Shown here piece after piece: positions 8,219 through 17,645 of a stretch of 33,205 bases of DNA. The DNA is taken from contig JADKCC010000051.1 in NCBI GenBank assembly GCA_016714785.1, forward strand, positions 1 to 33,205, in the 5' to 3' direction. A program made the position numbers and the translations under genes. Position 1 is the stretch's first letter; each line of letters starts with the position of its first letter. The notes beneath the pieces were generated by a model, which made no database searches, was not told the origin of the DNA, and was given only the letters and a program-made list of their open reading frames with translations. The stretch is from Saprospiraceae bacterium. GTDB lineage: Bacteria > Bacteroidota > Bacteroidia > Chitinophagales > Saprospiraceae.

Positions 8219-8995
8219 ATGAAAGTATTAATTTCTATTATCTGTTATTTCACTTGTACATCAGTAGTTTGTGCACAGTATCTCGGTAATGGATTTGATG
8301 GCCAAATGATGACTCCATTGGCAAAATTAAATATTCTAGATAGTCTATCCTGTCAGGGAAATGCATCAGATGGCGTCGCTTACATCTTCTTGTCCAAAAT
8401 GATTATAACGGACGATGTGGTATTCAGAGGGAATAGTAATGATGGAATCACAATAGCAGATTTGGACTATTATGTCACCTCAGATAGCTTAGCATTCCAG
8501 TGTTTATCCAATGATGGTTTTGTGAGCAGTTTTATAACTAAAGTTGACATCACAGATACATTTGCATTTCATGGACTTCATGCTGATGGTACAGCTTTTT
8601 TATATATGGAGAAAATGATAATAGAAGATATGGTGGTTTTTAAAGGAAGTACGGCCGATGGCAGCGCAAGCGCACTATTGCAAAAGCAAATGATAACAGA
8701 TGATTTCGCTTTCAAAGGTCATATAGGAAAAGGTGACTACCATTTGGAACTTAATAAACCAGATTGCCTCAGTGAGGTACTAGTTTGGACGGGCTATACC
8801 TCTCAAGCATGGGAAAATCCCGACAATTGGCAATGCGGTGTAGTACCCAATGTGAGTAGTGAAGTGGTCATTTTGCCATCAGCTTTGCTTTTCCCTCAAG
8901 TCAACTTTGATGACGAAATCAAAAAACTAACACTAAATTCTTCAACTTCAATCATTTTTCAACCCAATATAAAATTTATTATCAATGGACATTAA
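8219..8995 (+). CDS. Secreted protein of seven exact-period 24-residue repeats
   Basis: A 258-residue protein starting at MKVLISIICYFTCTSVVCA, a signal peptide cleaved before QY; an in-frame TTG at 8201 is a less likely start. Residues ~21-178 consist of repeats with a period of exactly 24 residues and no insertions: Asp-Gly pairs at 27, 51, 75, 99, 123 and 147, and Lys-Gly at 171. The consensus is F-x-G-x3-D-G-x5-L-x-K-M-x-I-T-D-x2-A/V, which suggests a solenoid with one turn per repeat. Residues ~185-258 (VLVWTGYTSQAWENPDNWQC ... LTLNSSTSIIFQPNIKFIINGH) are a strand-rich domain frequent near the end of T9SS cargo proteins, but the protein ends without the usual sorting tail. It starts 24 bp after the FISUMP gene and overlaps the next gene by 11 bp, so the three are likely an operon. 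Confidence 0.75.
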   Translation: MKVLISIICYFTCTSVVCAQYLGNGFDGQMMTPLAKLNILDSLSCQGNASDGVAYIFLSKMIITDDVVFRGNSNDGITIADLDYYVTSDSLAFQCLSNDGFVSSFITKVDITDTFAFHGLHADGTAFLYMEKMIIEDMVVFKGSTADGSASALLQKQMITDDFAFKGHIGKGDYHLELNKPDCLSEVLVWTGYTSQAWENPDNWQCGVVPNVSSEVVILPSALLFPQVNFDDEIKKLTLNSSTSIIFQPNIKFIINGH

Positions 8996-10517
8996 TCATA
9001 CACAAACAAAAAAAATAGTGCTATCTATTTTGCTAACATTTGTTGCGCTATTTTCCTATGCCAACAATATACAGATTACCAACGTAAGTTTCAAACCAAA
9101 CACCAACACAATAAAATTTGATATCAGTTGGGAAAATAGCTGGCGTAGTGATGTGCTCAATAATTGGGACGCAGCTTATGTGTTTATTAAATACTTTGAT
9201 CCAGGTACTGGGACATGGCTTCATTTGCCATTCACCAATACAAACAATATAATTCCAATTGGTTTTAGTGTAAGTGAAGTTCCTGGAGTTGGTAGATTTC
9301 TATTTAGAACAGAAAGTGGCAGTGGCACATCTCAATTGACCAATGTGGAATTGGGTATTGAATCCAGATTTGCATCAGGTATCTATGACATTAAATTGTT
9401 TGCCTTGGAGATGGTTTATATTCCGGTTATAGACTTTTATTTAGGGGATCATGCTTCCTATAATAGTTATAGAAGCTCTTATGAAAATCAATCACCTAAT
9501 CTTATGTTTAAAAATGACGAAAGCTTTGTGTTTGATCCCTTATCTGAAGAATATGTTGCAATAGCTAATACAGCTTCATTTTATGTAATGAAGTACGAAC
9601 TAAGCCAAGGTGGGTATCGTGATTTTTTAAACTCATTGACCTATACTCAGCAACTCAATCATACTGCATCTCCACCAACATCACCTGCTGGAACTTTTGC
9701 TTTGGCACCTGCTACGGGCAATTACAGAAATTACATCAAGATAAAAACACCAGCCCAACTCATTAATGGCGTATATAAACCGGCCGTTTATGGGTGCAAT
9801 GCTGATGGTAATAATATATTTGATGAGCTGTCTGATGGGGAGAATATCGCTTGCAATTATGTCAATTGGGTGGATCATGCTGCTTACTTAGCTTGGACAG
9901 GTTTGAGACCATTAACGGAAATTGAATTTGAAATTGCTAGTAGAGGCATACAATATCCTGAAAAAAATGAATTTGCCTGGGGAAATGCGGAGATTGGAGA
10001 TGATCAGTATTTTGTTTTTGATGCAGCGTTAAATACAGAATATATCAATAATCCACAATCCTACCCAAAAGGCAATGCCATATATGAAGCAACAGTCAAT
10101 AGTAATAATAACCTCGATGGACCGGTCAGAAATGGCATCTTTGCCACAGCATCTAGTAATCGAATAAAAAGTGGAGGAAGTTTTTATGGTGTGATGGAAT
10201 TGAGTGGTAATTTAAGGGAAAGAGTTATCACTACTGGAAATGGCCAAGGTAGAAACTTTAACAAGAATATATTTCCAGGAACATATTTAAACGATCTTGG
10301 TCATGCGTTCTTAGCATCAAGTTGGCCTGGAGCCAAAATAGATCCTGTTTTCCCCAATATTATTGATGGAAGCATACCAGCACTTGGTCTTATGTACCGT
10401 GGCGGTAGCTGGAATGATGAAAGTTTTTTTCTTTCTATAAGTGATAGAAGCGTGCCATTGATCAATGATACAAATACCAATAGAGATCCATATACTGGTA
10501 TAAGGGGATGTAGATAA
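8985..10517 (+). CDS. Secreted FGE/SUMF1-fold (sulfatase-modifying-factor-like) protein
   Basis: A 510-residue protein whose ATG overlaps the stop of the previous gene (ATGGACATTAA), which suggests translational coupling. It has a signal peptide (KKIVLSILLTFVALFSYANN). Residues ~25-160 form an N-terminal beta domain. From about residue 185 the FGE-sulfatase/SUMF1 pattern follows: ASFYVMKYELSQGGYRDFLN, CNYVNWVDHAAYLAWTGLRP, LTEIEFEIASRG, FAWGNAEI, GGSFYGVMELSGNLRERV, and a closing MYRGGSWNDE ... RDPYTGIRGCR. The paired cysteines of true formylglycine-generating enzymes are not recognisable, so a non-catalytic, structural or ligand-binding role is more likely. The same fold is used by the gliding/T9SS protein GldK and by many surface proteins. 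Confidence 0.75.
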   Translation: MDINHTQTKKIVLSILLTFVALFSYANNIQITNVSFKPNTNTIKFDISWENSWRSDVLNNWDAAYVFIKYFDPGTGTWLHLPFTNTNNIIPIGFSVSEVPGVGRFLFRTESGSGTSQLTNVELGIESRFASGIYDIKLFALEMVYIPVIDFYLGDHASYNSYRSSYENQSPNLMFKNDESFVFDPLSEEYVAIANTASFYVMKYELSQGGYRDFLNSLTYTQQLNHTASPPTSPAGTFALAPATGNYRNYIKIKTPAQLINGVYKPAVYGCNADGNNIFDELSDGENIACNYVNWVDHAAYLAWTGLRPLTEIEFEIASRGIQYPEKNEFAWGNAEIGDDQYFVFDAALNTEYINNPQSYPKGNAIYEATVNSNNNLDGPVRNGIFATASSNRIKSGGSFYGVMELSGNLRERVITTGNGQGRNFNKNIFPGTYLNDLGHAFLASSWPGAKIDPVFPNIIDGSIPALGLMYRGGSWNDESFFLSISDRSVPLINDTNTNRDPYTGIRGCR

Positions 10518-10606
10518 GGAATTCATTCAACTAACTACTTCATGCCATATAATCAATCTAAATGACCAATTAATCATTTAATATATTAATGAGGCTATGA
10601 CTTTGA

Positions 10607-10614
10607 TATCTTTG
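10607..10614 (+). promoter_or_regulatory. Putative -7 promoter element (TATCTTTG)
   Basis: TATCTTTG matches TAnnTTTG and lies 50 bp upstream of the next start codon in a gene-free gap. The -33 TTTG partner is not seen at the expected distance. Confidence 0.35.
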
Positions 10615-10663
10615 AGAATAATATATTGAATATGTTACAAATTTTACAAAAAATAAATAAGAC

Positions 10664-11371
10664 ATGTCAAACACAGTTATAAATAGACTTCTTTACTTTT
10701 TCATCGCCATTTTTGTTATTACCAATTTAGGTTTTTACAAAACTTATCTCATACATTTTCCACAGTTTGAAGGTTTTCCTTGGGTGTATCATATACATGG
10801 TATGCTATCAATGGCTTGGGTATTGATGCTTATCGCACAAGCCTATTTGATTCGAGCAAAAAAGTATGATTGGCACAAGCTTGTTGGCAAACTGTCGTAC
10901 GTGATTATGCCACTGTTTTTAGTATCATTATTTTTTACAGCCAAAGAGAGCTATTTGACCGGTATTAAAACCAAACCAGAAGCCGATGTTTTGGCCAATA
11001 TGACCAATGGCGGTACGATAGACATATTTTTTATAGGGTTGATTTTTGCCTTAGCCATGGTTTATAAGAAAAACGTGGGCTATCATCTTCGCTTTATGGC
11101 GAGTACTGGGCTGATAATTTTAGCTCCAGGTTTGGGTAGATTTGTTTTTGCATTTTTAGAGATTCCATTCCCATTGGCACTAATTCCTATGCTTTTATGT
11201 ACCACAGGTGTGGGTATCATTTGGTTGATAATGGATATAAAAAACAAAAAATCAGCTTTCCCCATGGGTGTATATGTGGTGGTAGCTTTATTTATGTTTG
11301 TAATAGGTGCTGGTTCACATTCGGCAATGTGGCAAGGCTTTGCCAAATGGTGGGTGAACAATTTGTTTTAA
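10664..11371 (+). CDS. Multi-helix membrane protein with conserved histidines, paralog 1
   Basis: A 235-residue, very hydrophobic protein with about six or seven predicted helices. The family is not recognised with certainty. Histidines occur at H43 and H45 (YHIHG), H71 (DWHKLVGKLSYV) and H141 (YHLRFM). All four positions are conserved in the paralog that follows at 11595, which reads HHFHA, AWHRMVGKASYV and FHIRYM. Histidines at helix ends in a small membrane protein recall haem-binding proteins of the cytochrome b561 type, but that is only a suggestion. The two paralogs, an acyltransferase, another membrane protein and a cytochrome c lie in a row on the same strand. Confidence 0.7.
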   Translation: MSNTVINRLLYFFIAIFVITNLGFYKTYLIHFPQFEGFPWVYHIHGMLSMAWVLMLIAQAYLIRAKKYDWHKLVGKLSYVIMPLFLVSLFFTAKESYLTGIKTKPEADVLANMTNGGTIDIFFIGLIFALAMVYKKNVGYHLRFMASTGLIILAPGLGRFVFAFLEIPFPLALIPMLLCTTGVGIIWLIMDIKNKKSAFPMGVYVVVALFMFVIGAGSHSAMWQGFAKWWVNNLF

Positions 11372-11435
11372 AAATAGTCAAATGATGGAAATAAAATCCT
11401 TTTTCACCTGATTCTTTGCAGCCTTTTTTGCTTAG

Positions 11436-11582
11436 GCTTGTGGGTCCTTTCTTTTCATCACTAAATGTTTTACCTTTAAAACCAAAAAATCCTTTCTGAT
11501 TGACTTGTCTTATTATATTTTTTATTTAGAAGTTATGGCCAATCAGCCTTTATTGGATAAAATTTGGCAATTTTTCTTTTAA
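11436..11582 (+). pseudogene. Possible tail remnant of a third paralogous membrane protein
   Basis: Between the two paralogs one frame is open for 48 codons and ends with a hydrophobic segment and QPLLDKIWQFFF before the stop. This resembles the C-terminal end of the second paralog (TFWDSFWQILFS), which also stops directly after a Trp-Gln-aromatic motif. The similarity is short, so it may be chance. No start codon or upstream part of a third gene is visible. Confidence 0.2.
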
Positions 11583-11594
11583 TCATATTAAAAA

Positions 11595-12236
11595 ATGAAA
11601 ACATCATATTCAAAAATCTATCTTTTATTTTGGCTGGTCTTAGTCCTGATATTTATTGGCTTTTACAAAACCTATTTTGGTCTATTTCCCAGTTTTGATG
11701 GCATCAAAAAAATCCATCATTTTCATGCCCTAATGTTTTTGTGTTGGGTGGCTTTTTTAATTGTCCAACCCATCCTAATCCGAAAAAAGCAAATCGCATG
11801 GCATCGAATGGTGGGTAAAGCTTCGTATGTGCTCGTACCATTGTTGTTGATTTCGGTGGCTTTGGTGGTTCAGAATGAACAACTACGTATGAAAAACCTG
11901 ATGAACCTAACTTTTGTGTTTTCTGACATGAGTTTTTTCTTGTTGATGTATGGATTAGCCATCTATAATATTCACCGTACACCTTTTCATATTCGGTACA
12001 TGGTCATGACTATTTTACCATTTATCAATCCTGCAGTGGGTCGAATCTCACAGGAATTTCCTACTGTTCTGATTAGTTTAGCTATCATCATTGGCTTACT
12101 CATTTTTGAACGATTCCAATCAAAAGTCTATCGCCCATTGGTAGTTGGTTTGATTGCTTTGTTTGTAATTTATGGTGGTTATATGTTGTTACCACTTACA
12201 TTTTGGGATTCATTTTGGCAAATTCTCTTTTCATAA
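11595..12236 (+). CDS. Multi-helix membrane protein with conserved histidines, paralog 2
   Basis: A 213-residue membrane protein clearly related to the gene at 10664. Both share GFYKTY near residue 23, F-D/E-G, the His-x-His pair (H42, H44), LIRKK, the WH-x2-VGK-x-SYV segment (H70) and a later H-x-R-Y/F-M motif. The pair looks like a tandem duplication that has diverged strongly. The protein probably lies in the cytoplasmic membrane with about six helices. No function can be named; the fixed histidines suggest haem or metal binding and redox chemistry, which would suit the cytochrome c gene 2.3 kb downstream, but this is inference. Confidence 0.7.
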   Translation: MKTSYSKIYLLFWLVLVLIFIGFYKTYFGLFPSFDGIKKIHHFHALMFLCWVAFLIVQPILIRKKQIAWHRMVGKASYVLVPLLLISVALVVQNEQLRMKNLMNLTFVFSDMSFFLLMYGLAIYNIHRTPFHIRYMVMTILPFINPAVGRISQEFPTVLISLAIIIGLLIFERFQSKVYRPLVVGLIALFVIYGGYMLLPLTFWDSFWQILFS

Positions 12237-12313
12237 ACGTGATAGAGACATTTTACTAAGCCATATATCATAAAACAAATATTAGTTCTTTAAGAATATA
12301 TTATAAACCAAAA

Positions 12314-13429
12314 ATGAACATTAAACCAACGAACATACCCAACCTGACACCTCTACGTGGGATTGCGGCTCTGATGGTAGCCGTTTATCATTTTGACGCT
12401 GTTATCGCAAATTTTGTCAACCAAAACTACACTTTAGTCATTGAGAAATGCTACTTAATGGTAGATTTATTTTTTATTATGAGTGGCTTCATCATGTATC
12501 ATGTCTATAATTCCACGTTTACTTCCACAATACAAAAACAAGATTTTGTAAAGTTTATAAGAGCAAGATTTGCAAGAATATATCCATTGCACTTTTTTTT
12601 ACTACTGCTATCAGTTGCAGGCTTTTATTTGCTCCACGAGCCTGCTAGTCCCATAAACAATCCGTATGCCATACCTACTCATTTGCTGCTTTTACATTCG
12701 TTTGGCATTCATGATATATTCACTTGGAATGTACCTTCATGGAGCATCAGCGCAGAATGGGCAGCTTACATGCTTTTCCCATTATTGGCTTTATTTTTAG
12801 GCAAGTACAAAAAAGGAGGTATAATACTACTGTCATTAGTATCCATACTTTTATACGTTTCGATACTCTATTTTTTAGTGAGAGTGAATCCCATGGCGCC
12901 AAATGTACCAGTTCCGCATGATTTAAATGTAACGTATGACTTTGGTTACATTAGAGGAATTGCAGGATTTATAGCTGGCATGATTACCTATATCGTTTTT
13001 CAGCAAAAAGAAATCGTAAACTACTTCAACAATGATTTTACAGGCATTTTAACTATACTTTTAACCTTGGCATTTTTTCATTTTGGTGCCAATGATATAT
13101 TGATTGTACTTAGCTTTGTATTTTTAGTTTTGGCCATTGCTGCCAATCAAAAAGGCATTCATAAGTTATTGCAAATTAAACCTCTTCAATATTTTGGAGA
13201 CATTTCTTATTCCATTTATTTGACACATGGATTAACAATGTTTACTATAGCGGTGCCTTTCCTTACTAAAATGGGGTATGTCTATAAAGGCCCTGGAAGT
13301 TTGAAAATTCCATTTATGGAAGGTTTATGGACATGTGGTTTGTATCTTTTGGTGATAGTGGTCATTTCATCTATAACTTATTATTTGATTGAAAAACCAT
13401 GTAGAAGCTGGATAAATGGTAAACAATAA
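12314..13429 (+). CDS. Acyltransferase 3 family membrane protein (OafA/YrhL type)
   Basis: A 371-residue protein with about ten membrane helices and the acyltransferase-3 signature. The N-terminus has LTPLRGIAALMVAVYHFD with the key Arg15 and His26, followed by MVDLFFIMSGFIM and FIRARFARIYPLHF. Further motifs are WSISAEWAAYMLFPLL and FGDISYSIYLTHG near the end. These enzymes move acetyl or other acyl groups from the cytoplasm onto sugars of lipopolysaccharide, exopolysaccharide, peptidoglycan or small molecules. The acceptor here is unknown. It is in the same direction as its neighbours, 77 bp after the second paralogous membrane protein and 51 bp before the next membrane protein. The length is normal for the family. 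Confidence 0.9.
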   Translation: MNIKPTNIPNLTPLRGIAALMVAVYHFDAVIANFVNQNYTLVIEKCYLMVDLFFIMSGFIMYHVYNSTFTSTIQKQDFVKFIRARFARIYPLHFFLLLLSVAGFYLLHEPASPINNPYAIPTHLLLLHSFGIHDIFTWNVPSWSISAEWAAYMLFPLLALFLGKYKKGGIILLSLVSILLYVSILYFLVRVNPMAPNVPVPHDLNVTYDFGYIRGIAGFIAGMITYIVFQQKEIVNYFNNDFTGILTILLTLAFFHFGANDILIVLSFVFLVLAIAANQKGIHKLLQIKPLQYFGDISYSIYLTHGLTMFTIAVPFLTKMGYVYKGPGSLKIPFMEGLWTCGLYLLVIVVISSITYYLIEKPCRSWINGKQ

Positions 13430-13480
13430 GATAGCCTTTTAATCATTAAAATTTATAATAACTTTAAATCAAAATAATTT

Positions 13481-14419
13481 ATGCCAAATTCACCAATTAA
13501 AAATATACCTATAAAATGGGCTTTGCTCCCCTATTTTGTTTTCACATTTTACTACTTCGGGACCATCATAATGACTTACTTTGTCAATTATCCGCAACTT
13601 GCTCAAGTTCAGGAAAATATAGTTTCCGTGATGAATGTTTTTAATGGCAACATGAAAATATTTTTCAATATACCTTCGGTATTTTTGGTGATTTCAGCCT
13701 TATTTCTATTGTATTTAAGGCCAAATATTTTTCCGAGCTGGGCTATATGGACTTCTGTTGTAATGTGTCTTGTTTCGGTTGGTTCTACGCTTTTTGTGAT
13801 CGCTCCGATTCATGCTACTTTGGCAGATACTGGCATGAGTGATATTGTAAAACAACAATTATGGCCTACCTTCATGAAGTATCAGATCTTTCCTATGGTA
13901 TTGCAGGTTTTCATCGCCGTATGGTTTTTGAATATCTACATGTATGGCAATAAATTGGGTTCTCGCATCATATTTACCATTGTATTTTGTGTTGCTTTAT
14001 TTACGTGGGGCACTGGGTACATAGAAGGTTTTGTTGCTTATCCTACATGGCTCATGGTAGGAGACACAGATTGGTTGGCTTATCGACAAGCCGTGTCTGG
14101 ACCTGTATTTTTTAGCGTGTTTCTGATACCTGGTTACTTGCCGCTCATCATGTTGATTCCTATGTTTTGGAAAAGACCCATAGGCATACCTAAATATTTG
14201 GTTACCATCATGTTGTGTGCTATCCTTTGGATATTTGTAATTACAGCTATTTACTTTGTTCCCGACTTGCAAATGGAATTAGACAAGGGCTACTCCAAGG
14301 AACTCATAGGAGACTTAATAAAGTATGACTTTCCATTGCGTGGTATTGCAGGCTTAGTTTTTATGTGCACAGTATCATGGATGTTTTTAAAAGTAAAAAG
14401 TCCAGCATTATCAGAATAG
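13481..14419 (+). CDS. Uncharacterised multi-helix membrane protein
   Basis: A 312-residue hydrophobic protein with about eight helices and few charged residues. No family is recognised. Visible features are a short cytoplasmic start (MPNSPIKNIPIKWALLP), a region around SVGSTLFVIAPIHATLADTG, and a central GTGYIEGFVAYPTWLMVGDTDW loop. The first half and the second half have loosely similar patterns (an aromatic helix, then a W/Y-rich loop), which might mean an internal duplication, but this is weak. It sits between the acyltransferase and the cytochrome c and may serve the same envelope or electron-transfer process. Confidence 0.65.
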   Translation: MPNSPIKNIPIKWALLPYFVFTFYYFGTIIMTYFVNYPQLAQVQENIVSVMNVFNGNMKIFFNIPSVFLVISALFLLYLRPNIFPSWAIWTSVVMCLVSVGSTLFVIAPIHATLADTGMSDIVKQQLWPTFMKYQIFPMVLQVFIAVWFLNIYMYGNKLGSRIIFTIVFCVALFTWGTGYIEGFVAYPTWLMVGDTDWLAYRQAVSGPVFFSVFLIPGYLPLIMLIPMFWKRPIGIPKYLVTIMLCAILWIFVITAIYFVPDLQMELDKGYSKELIGDLIKYDFPLRGIAGLVFMCTVSWMFLKVKSPALSE

Positions 14420-14498
14420 TGCTACTTAAAAAACCGAATTAAATAAATGTAATATCTTACAAACTTTTGCTTTCAATCATTTCAAAATATTAAATATC

Positions 14499-15086
14499 AT
14501 GACAAAAAAAATCATTCTACTCTTCCTATCTGGATTCTTTACAATGATCCTAATACAATGCCAGAATCAAAAAAAAGAGCATTCAAATGAATCAAATGCC
14601 ATTACTCAAGATAGCCTTATCAAAAAAGGCCAGTATTTAGTGACAACCTTGGGATGCAATGACTGTCACTCACCCAAACGTATGGGCGCTCAAGGACCAG
14701 AATTGATCCCTGAGTTGATGCTGTCAGGTTTTCCAGCATCCAATCAACTGCCACCAATACCTAGTGAAGCGCTTAAGAACGGGTGGACCTTATTTTATCC
14801 AGACAATACTGCAACTGTCGGACCTTGGGGCGTATCCTTTGCAGGTAATATTACGCCTGATGAGACAGGTATAGGGACTTGGTCATTGGAACAATTTAAA
14901 ATCGCTATAACCAAAGGGAAATTCAAAGGATTGGAAAATAATCGACCAATGCTTCCGCCTATGCCATCTCAAAATTATGCACAGATGACAGACGAAGATG
15001 TAACCGCCATTTATACATATCTCAAGAGTGTGCCACCTGTTAAGAATGTAGTTCCTAATAATATCCCACCAAGCCCAACAAAATAA
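14499..15086 (+). CDS. Lipoprotein c-type cytochrome
   Basis: A 195-residue protein with a lipoprotein signal: a basic start, a hydrophobic stretch and LIQC with the lipidated Cys21. One haem-binding motif CNDCH is at residues 53-57, and the probable distal Met is in RPMLPPMPSQNY (Met151 or Met155). The segment GTWSLEQFKIAITKGKFKG ... MTDEDVTAIYTYLKSVPPVKN is typical of the cytochrome subunits that accompany membrane-bound dehydrogenases. It should be anchored in the periplasm-facing membrane and carry electrons to the respiratory chain. No dehydrogenase gene is adjacent; the partner may be one of the uncharacterised membrane proteins upstream or lie elsewhere. The TonB-linked receptor follows after 18 bp, so they are likely in one transcript. 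Confidence 0.85.
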   Translation: MTKKIILLFLSGFFTMILIQCQNQKKEHSNESNAITQDSLIKKGQYLVTTLGCNDCHSPKRMGAQGPELIPELMLSGFPASNQLPPIPSEALKNGWTLFYPDNTATVGPWGVSFAGNITPDETGIGTWSLEQFKIAITKGKFKGLENNRPMLPPMPSQNYAQMTDEDVTAIYTYLKSVPPVKNVVPNNIPPSPTK

Positions 15087-15104
15087 TCAATAAACTCCAA
15101 TGTC

Positions 15105-17512
15105 ATGAAACCATATCAGCACCTTTTATATTTAATATTGCTTTACTTTTGTACACCAATCATTGCACAAAATACGATTGAAGGAAGTATCAAAATAGCT
15201 ACCAATGACCCATTGGCATTTGCTTCAGTGGTATTAAAAACATCTACTGACAAGGTCTTCGTAGCTGGTACCGTCACTGATGAAAGGGGAATTTTTATAT
15301 TGTCCAAAATTAATCCAGGCACCTACATTTTGGAACTCGGAATGTTGAGTTACGAACCAAAAATTATTGAAAACATCGTAGTTAAAGATCAAAATATAGT
15401 TTTGGAAAGTACCATACTTGTTGAAGCTGCCCAAAACATCGATGAAATACAAGTCAGCGCACGCAAGACTATGTACGAAAGAAAAGTAGATAGACTAGTA
15501 GTCAATGTACAGAGTTCGGCACTCGCAGCTGGTAGTAGCGCCTTGGATATCATAGAGCGGTCACCAGGTATGACGGTCAATCGTCAAAGTGGAGTCATTG
15601 CGATGGCAGGGAGAGACGGTGTGGTCGTAATGATCAATGGTAAACGCCAATACATACAGGACGATGCACTTATTGGCCTTCTCTCAGGCATCAATGCCAA
15701 CAATATTTCAAAACTCGAAATCATATCAACACCACCTGCTAGCTTTGATGCAGAAGGGAATGCGGGATTTATAAATATTGTACTCATCAAAAGTGATAAT
15801 GAAGGTTATAACGGTAATTTCGGACTCACTCTTGGTGGGTATAAAGGTTTTATAGGGAATACCAATGCTACAGTTACAATCAACACCAAACAATGGTCGT
15901 CCTACATAGATATTTCCCTAAGTGCCAATCAACAAAATCAGGATTTTAGATTTGCGAGGACAACGTTTTCTGGGCAGAATGCCACTAATATTGCTACCAT
16001 CAATGATAGAAATCCAAAGCGTAGTGTAGGAACAATCAGAATTGGAACAACTTACGCCTTTGGACAGTCATCACTTTCACTGGGAGCCAATGGTTATTTT
16101 AATAATTGGTCAATGGATGCTTCTAGTACAGCCGAGATCACAAAAAATCAAAAATATGACAATACTATTTTGAGCACTCAGACAGAAAAAATGAATGGCA
16201 GCATGGTGGTTTGAGTCTAGGCTTTACACACAAATTTGCTAATAAAAGTTTGCTCAATATAAGTTCAGACCTACTGAGTTATACGACAGAAAACCCTACG
16301 GTTTACACCAATAAATTTTTATTGCCAGTCATAGAAACTGATATCGCAGCCAATAGTAAAAGTTTCAAAAGCACTCCGATTCAGGTGTTGGTCAATGCGA
16401 TAGATTATGAATACAAACTGGGAACGTTTAACTTGGAATCGGGAGCCAAACTTACGCTTTCAAGTTTTGACAATGATGCATCGGTCGATTATCAGATAAA
16501 TAATGTTTGGGTTCGCCAGCCACAATATTCAAGTTATGCCGCTATGAAAGAAAACATAGTAGCAGCTTACACTTCTGTAGGTGGTAATCTATCAGAAAAG
16601 ACAAACTTTAAGCTAGGATTGAGATTTGAAGAGTCTGTCTCTAGGATTAAAAATGAAAATGATTCCACATTAGTAGATAGAGATTTACCATATCTTTTTC
16701 CCAGTATTTTTATCAGTCATACACTGACAACAAAATCATCCATCAGCATTTCAGCATCAAGGCGCATCACTCGACCTACTTTTAATGACTTGGCACCATT
16801 TATTTTATTTACTGACCCTACATCCTTGGTCACAGGCAATCCTGCGCTTTTGGCCGTGTTGTCCCAGTCTGTCAGTGTGGAATACAAATACAACAATAAA
16901 GTTTTTTCTATCCAATACGCTATAGATCAAAACCCAATAGCACGGTTTGTACCTGCTCTAGAAGGATCATCCAACAACATCATAGCACGAGTACGGAATT
17001 TTGATAAATTCACGACCCTTTCAGCTACGATTGCCTATCCCATTGCTGTCAAAAAATGGTGGGACATCAATATCAATGTGACAGGTTTTGGCCAAAAAAT
17101 ATACGGCACTTATGAGACTTCAAATATCGAAATCCAACGATTGTCTGCTAATGCATTTGTCAATAACTCTTTTTCGCTACCTAAATCTTTTTCCGCTGAG
17201 ATAGGTGGATTTTTTAATTCGGGTGGTTTTTTTGGACCTTTTCAGAATAAACCTTTCGGGAGCTTAAATCTCGCTGTGCTCAAAAAAATAAAAAAATCAT
17301 CGATCACTATTGGCGCGGACAATGTACTGAATACCATGCGTTTCAGATCAGAGTTTGTAGATCCTGGTACAAAAAATGAATTTTCCAACAATATGATTTT
17401 TGCTCGGGCAAATTACAAGGTCGTATTCAGATATAATTTTGGTAGCACTAAAATTAAGTCAAACTTAAATAAAAAATCAAGTGCAGCAGAAGAAAGAAAA
17501 AGAGTAGAATGA
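15105..17512 (+). CDS. TonB-linked outer-membrane receptor-like protein (frameshifted)
   Basis: The frame breaks after residue 369 (MNGSMVV then stop at 16212-16214) and continues in another frame to 17512. Adding one C near 16202 gives NGSHGGLSLGFTHKF and a continuous protein of about 802 residues. A signal peptide (LLYLILLYFCTPIIAQ) is followed by a carboxypeptidase-regulatory-like domain at residues ~20-105 (IEGSIKIATNDPLAFASVVL ... TYILELGMLSYEPKIIENIV). A plug domain follows at ~120-230 (RKVDRLVVNVQSS ... DIIERSPGMTVNRQSGVIAM ... VMINGKRQYI). The rest is a beta-barrel of the outer-membrane beta-barrel family 3 type, with alternating strands and a C-terminal strand ending FRYNFGSTKIK. The substrate is unknown. 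No SusD partner is next to it, which argues against a polysaccharide-uptake locus. Confidence 0.85.
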
Positions 17513-17645
17513 TTGATATTTTTTTTCACTATTTCAAATTGCTCTCTTTAATTACCATCCTATTAAATTTTATTATTTTGTGCCTTTATAAAACAATCAC
17601 TTTGTTTTGACATATCGTAAACACCGAATTTAGACAAAAGAATCC

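Noticed and set aside
8985..10517. A catalytic formylglycine-generating enzyme
   Set aside because: The fold motifs are present, but the paired active-site cysteines are not recognisable and no sulfatase gene is nearby.
15105..16214. Two separate receptor genes instead of one
   Set aside because: The first part lacks the barrel and the second lacks signal, carboxypeptidase-like and plug parts; one base joins them into a normal receptor.
15105..17512. A SusC/SusD polysaccharide-uptake locus
   Set aside because: There is no SusD-like lipoprotein or glycoside hydrolase next to the receptor.
17570..17600. Promoter before the first kinase (TTTG ... TCACTTTG)
   Set aside because: The -7 element has a mismatch at the important A and the spacing is too short.
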